From contig LS997564.1 of assembly GCA_000469685.2 (NCBI GenBank), positions 25,540,459 through 25,604,458 on the forward strand: 64,000 nucleotides of DNA. The letters run 5' to 3'. Under the pieces are notes generated by a model that had not been told where the DNA came from, did no database searches, and worked only from the letters and a program-made list of their open reading frames with translations. Source of the stretch: Haemonchus contortus (lineage: Eukaryota; Nematoda; Chromadorea; Rhabditida; Trichostrongylidae). A program made the position numbers and the translations under genes. Numbering within the stretch: the stretch's first letter is position 1; each line of letters starts with the position of its first letter. Positions 61,001-64,000 of this stretch are shown piece after piece.

Positions 61001-61557
61001 CCTTTCGTCTTTTGACTATCGGTAGCGCTGAGTATGAAGGTGGTCTCTGGACCGTTGGGTCAGTCATGCCTTCTATTCTTGCTGATCGGAGGTAAAAATG
61101 AAGCTGGGGAGACAGCCTTCGTTTCAGCGCAATGTGATACGGCGCAAAGGATATGGACGTAGCCGGTTTTGGAGTGGGGACCATCATGGAACTTTTTTTA
61201 AACCTAAGCCGAACGTTGGAGCACCCGGTTGGGTGGGCGCTCTCAGCATTAGTAGTCGTGGGAATTGACCTCTGCACCCTACCGTTTATACTTTTGAATC
61301 AGTGGTCAAGTGAATGTTCAAATCTTACCCCTCCCAGCTTTTTGCAATTGTGCTCACCCACTTAGGTGCTTCTCCCCTTGTAAAGCGTATTTGAAAACTA
61401 ATCTTCTCTCTAAAAGCATTTCTAAGCAGCACTGCAAGCTTGAGATGCAGGCTTTCCCTTCTTTTCTGCGCGACCAAGAGTGCTTCGAATGCTCGCACAC
61501 CCTAAGGGAAGAGAATGCAAAACGAGAAATGAAAATTAGACATTATCAGTTTTTCTA

Positions 61558-61842
61558 AATGCACAGTGCGGGGGACGGTCAAGTCGTGCGTCCGAGGGTG
61601 CGCGCGGCAAATTGCGCGGCGAAACCCATACCTATTCTGGCGACTTTAGCGCCTATTATTTGGGCCCAATTTCGAAGTACAGTGGAATAGTAGGATCAGC
61701 TGACCTTACTAATCTACCTTACTTCAGATTTGGGCCCCAATGATAGGCATCGGAGTCGTCCCAATTCGCCACGAACTTCGCCGCGCAATTTGCCGCGCGC
61801 ACCCTCGGACGCACGACTTGACACACACCCGCACAGTGCATT
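61558..61842. mobile_element. Foldback MITE F1 (285 bp)
   Basis: Outer ends aatgcacagtgcggg (61558-61572) and cccgcacagtgcatt (61828-61842) are exact reverse complements. Inner arms gtcaagtcgtgcgtccgagg (from 61578) and the mirror ending cgacttgac (61822) are perfect for more than 40 bp. No coding capacity. The core motif ggcgaa...gcgactttagcgcctatta recurs in F2. Confidence 0.88.
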
Positions 61843-61849
61843 CGGTTCG

Positions 61850-64000
61850 ATTCTGGGCTTCTGTTGAATTTGCGAGCGCCGACGTTTCATTCAGCCTCGC
61901 GAGAGAGGGCGGGCGGCTAGAGAAGAATGACCGCCAGTTCGCGCCTGAAGTTTGAACAGGGTGTCATTGCATGGACAGCCTGACGTGCTTTTTCGCTTTA
62001 TTGGCTCTGTTCAATCAGTTTTCGCTTCAACTTTCTTGACTTGCTTCCATCCTTGGTAACCTACTCATTATACCAACTAGAGAGACCGGCTATGAAGGGG
62101 AGAGTTGGTTGGTTCGAGCATAACCCGTTCTGGGCAGTCTATGAGTAACTTCTCTGATCTTTTTCGGTGGATGAATTTCAGTGTTATCTCTCATCGAATT
62201 TCGCCTCACCATACTTTCCATGTTTACCAGTAGACCAACGCACCAGTCCCTTCCAAACATTTAGGTTTTATTTTAAAACGGGTTTGGTATTGCTCGTGCG
62301 CAGTCTATGTGCAGCCTTTACAGGCATGCTTTGATACAGCCGTCGAAAGTGTAACAGTAGCGGAAATCGAAGGTGATATGGAGGCTGAGATTGTGTCTGT
62401 TGGGGTTTTTGCCATCGAGTTGTTCTTGACAAATTTACGAGCTCCTCTGAGGGTCGGTTTTATACAGTCCCATAGGAGGGAGCGCTATGAAGCGTCAGGG
62501 AAACTTTAGAAGCAGGGAATCACTTCCCAAACGTTTTTTGGGTGTCGGAAGTCCTCTGTGAGCACCCCTATTGACTTTAATTTCAATACAAATTTTCTAG
62601 TAGAACGTGTTAAATTAATTTCACTCCATTGTCAGTTGTGTGTATTCCCGAAAATAGCAAAATTGGGGAGATAAGAAACCTCTGGAAAAACGCATCTGGA
62701 AGTTACTGAAAAATTCTCTCCATCAGTTCAGATCAGATCCATATGTGCCTTTTTGTCTTAAGTGTCCGTGTTTTCAAATCTGTAGGATAAAAAACGAAGT
62801 ATCTCGAAGTATTCAAATAGGAGGATGGCGTTTCGGGGGTCGATCAGTCCTATCTTGAGATGCGCCCGCGCTCACGACTTACGTGACGTGGGGTGCCGGA
62901 ACTACAGCAAGCGGCATTGGTCACGCGGCGGCTATTCTATTCTTGCAATGGGAATCCAGACATTTCCCCTCATAGCGCGTGACATCGCGCGAACGGGTGC
63001 GGTGGACGCGACGTCATTCTCGGGAAGTATATACCGGACCCCTAACTTAGTGGTGGCTTTTGAATGGTATCGGACCAGTAAAATATGTTCTGTGGGAGAC
63101 CAGCCTATGTACGAGAAGGCGGTAGTCCTTCAATCCTTATGTGTTTCCATTTGGTTAGGGCCTCACGGATGCAATCTTCGGTATACCTGTACAGGTAGTT
63201 GTCGTAGTGGAGTTCGATGCCAAAATCTGCTTGTGGTGGCGGAGCCAATTCGTCGTGTCTATCTCAGCTTCAGATATTCAGACCGAATCAAGAAATCTCG
63301 TAATGGGTTGTGACTAGGAACTTCCGCAGTTGGGACCATGCGGGACTGTCTACACGTACTCTCCAGGTGGGGCATGAATTCTGCTCCATCTTGAAAGCAT
63401 GCCATCTATTGCTGTCGAAGTGCCAGATGAGAGCTCAGGAGCAAAGCAACTTCCTCCTGGCATGAACTTCTGACACCCTCTGGCTAGAACGGTGGCGGTC
63501 AAAAGTCCTCTTAGTTCACTTTCAGCTCAAAAAGAGTCCTCCCAAAGAGGCCACCACTATCTTAGTACTACTGGGTCGGTAGAGAAGTCTTCTGGTTATT
63601 CTGGTCTTGCGAATTGGGGGATCCTCAAATCCGTTCATTCGCTTTGAGTCATGTTCTTCAAGGTAGCGGCTTAGCCCCACATAGCTCCAGCGCCTATATG
63701 CTACAGTGTTCTCTTTACTATTAGTAGTTCTGGGTGCCATCGGTCCTTTCAAATAGAAAGGTAACTCTTATATGAGGAGTGTCTACAGCGGGATAAGACA
63801 GAGGCTAGTTTTCTTTTTTGCAATTCTTGTAGAAGAACCGAATTCTCGAGTCTGAATTTGGTAACTCGTTACTATTAGCTCTTTTCCTTCTTCATACCTC
63901 CGCAACGCATCATGGCAACCAAGCCTTCCATCCATCCGTGGTCGGTTATTTAGTACCAGGCCCGTCTGAGAGGACAAAAGCACTGAGTGGTGCTTCATGT
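61850..64000. other. Right edge of window; no gene established
   Basis: A 162-codon plus frame at 62825-63313 and a 76-codon minus frame at 63752-63522 have no recognised domain. A SINE body fragment (ccttccatccatccgtggtc) lies near 63925-63945. Confidence 0.35.

Noticed and set aside
62825..63313. 162-codon plus-strand frame
   Set aside because: No domain, no splice partners, unusual composition and partly open frames on the other strand; length alone is not enough.
1..64000. CRISPR array, prokaryotic operon, rRNA or spliced-leader RNA gene
   Set aside because: No regularly spaced direct repeats, no ribosome-binding-site-linked gene series, and no rRNA or spliced-leader core sequence seen on either strand.

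Overview
This window looks like nuclear DNA of a nematode, most likely a strongylid (hookworm-like) worm. The evidence is a collagen prolyl 4-hydroxylase alpha gene of the nematode DPY-18/PHY type, split into 16 coding exons with many 52-70 nt introns and TTTCAG-like acceptors, set in a repeat-dense background of RTE retrotransposons, a Penelope-like element, MITEs and tRNA-derived SINEs. The order or genus is an inference. No bacterial operon, CRISPR array, rRNA or convincing functional tRNA gene was seen.

Layout. Positions 938-8378 (minus) hold the prolyl 4-hydroxylase, the only gene I can name. It can be followed exon by exon from signal peptide to stop, with every splice phase consistent, and it has one apparent single-base frameshift in exon 9. 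Positions 8.6-25 kb carry MITEs and SINE-like pieces and end in a (GT)n minisatellite. Positions 26.6-36.4 kb form a retroelement cluster: an RTE relic on the minus strand; an older RTE relic (A) split by a 3.1 kb RTE element (B) with a 12-bp target site duplication; an (AAT)n tract; a Penelope-like relic with reverse transcriptase and GIY-YIG remnants; and a third RTE relic (C) flanked by about 380-bp inverted repeats.

Positions 38.6-39.1 kb contain the 3' end of an unidentified minus-strand gene. Positions 46.45-46.67 kb may encode a 33-residue acidic protein. Positions 51.1-54.4 kb hold an unidentified minus-strand multi-exon locus whose reading frame is broken several times. Position 55.38 kb is a possible proline-rich first exon on the plus strand. 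Positions 56-64 kb are mostly repeats, including a pair of 285-bp foldback elements.

The genes do not form a visible pathway. Prolyl 4-hydroxylase acts in the endoplasmic reticulum on cuticle and basement-membrane collagens. Single-base frame breaks recur in otherwise well-preserved exons. They could mean residual assembly indels or gene decay, and the sequence alone does not settle which.
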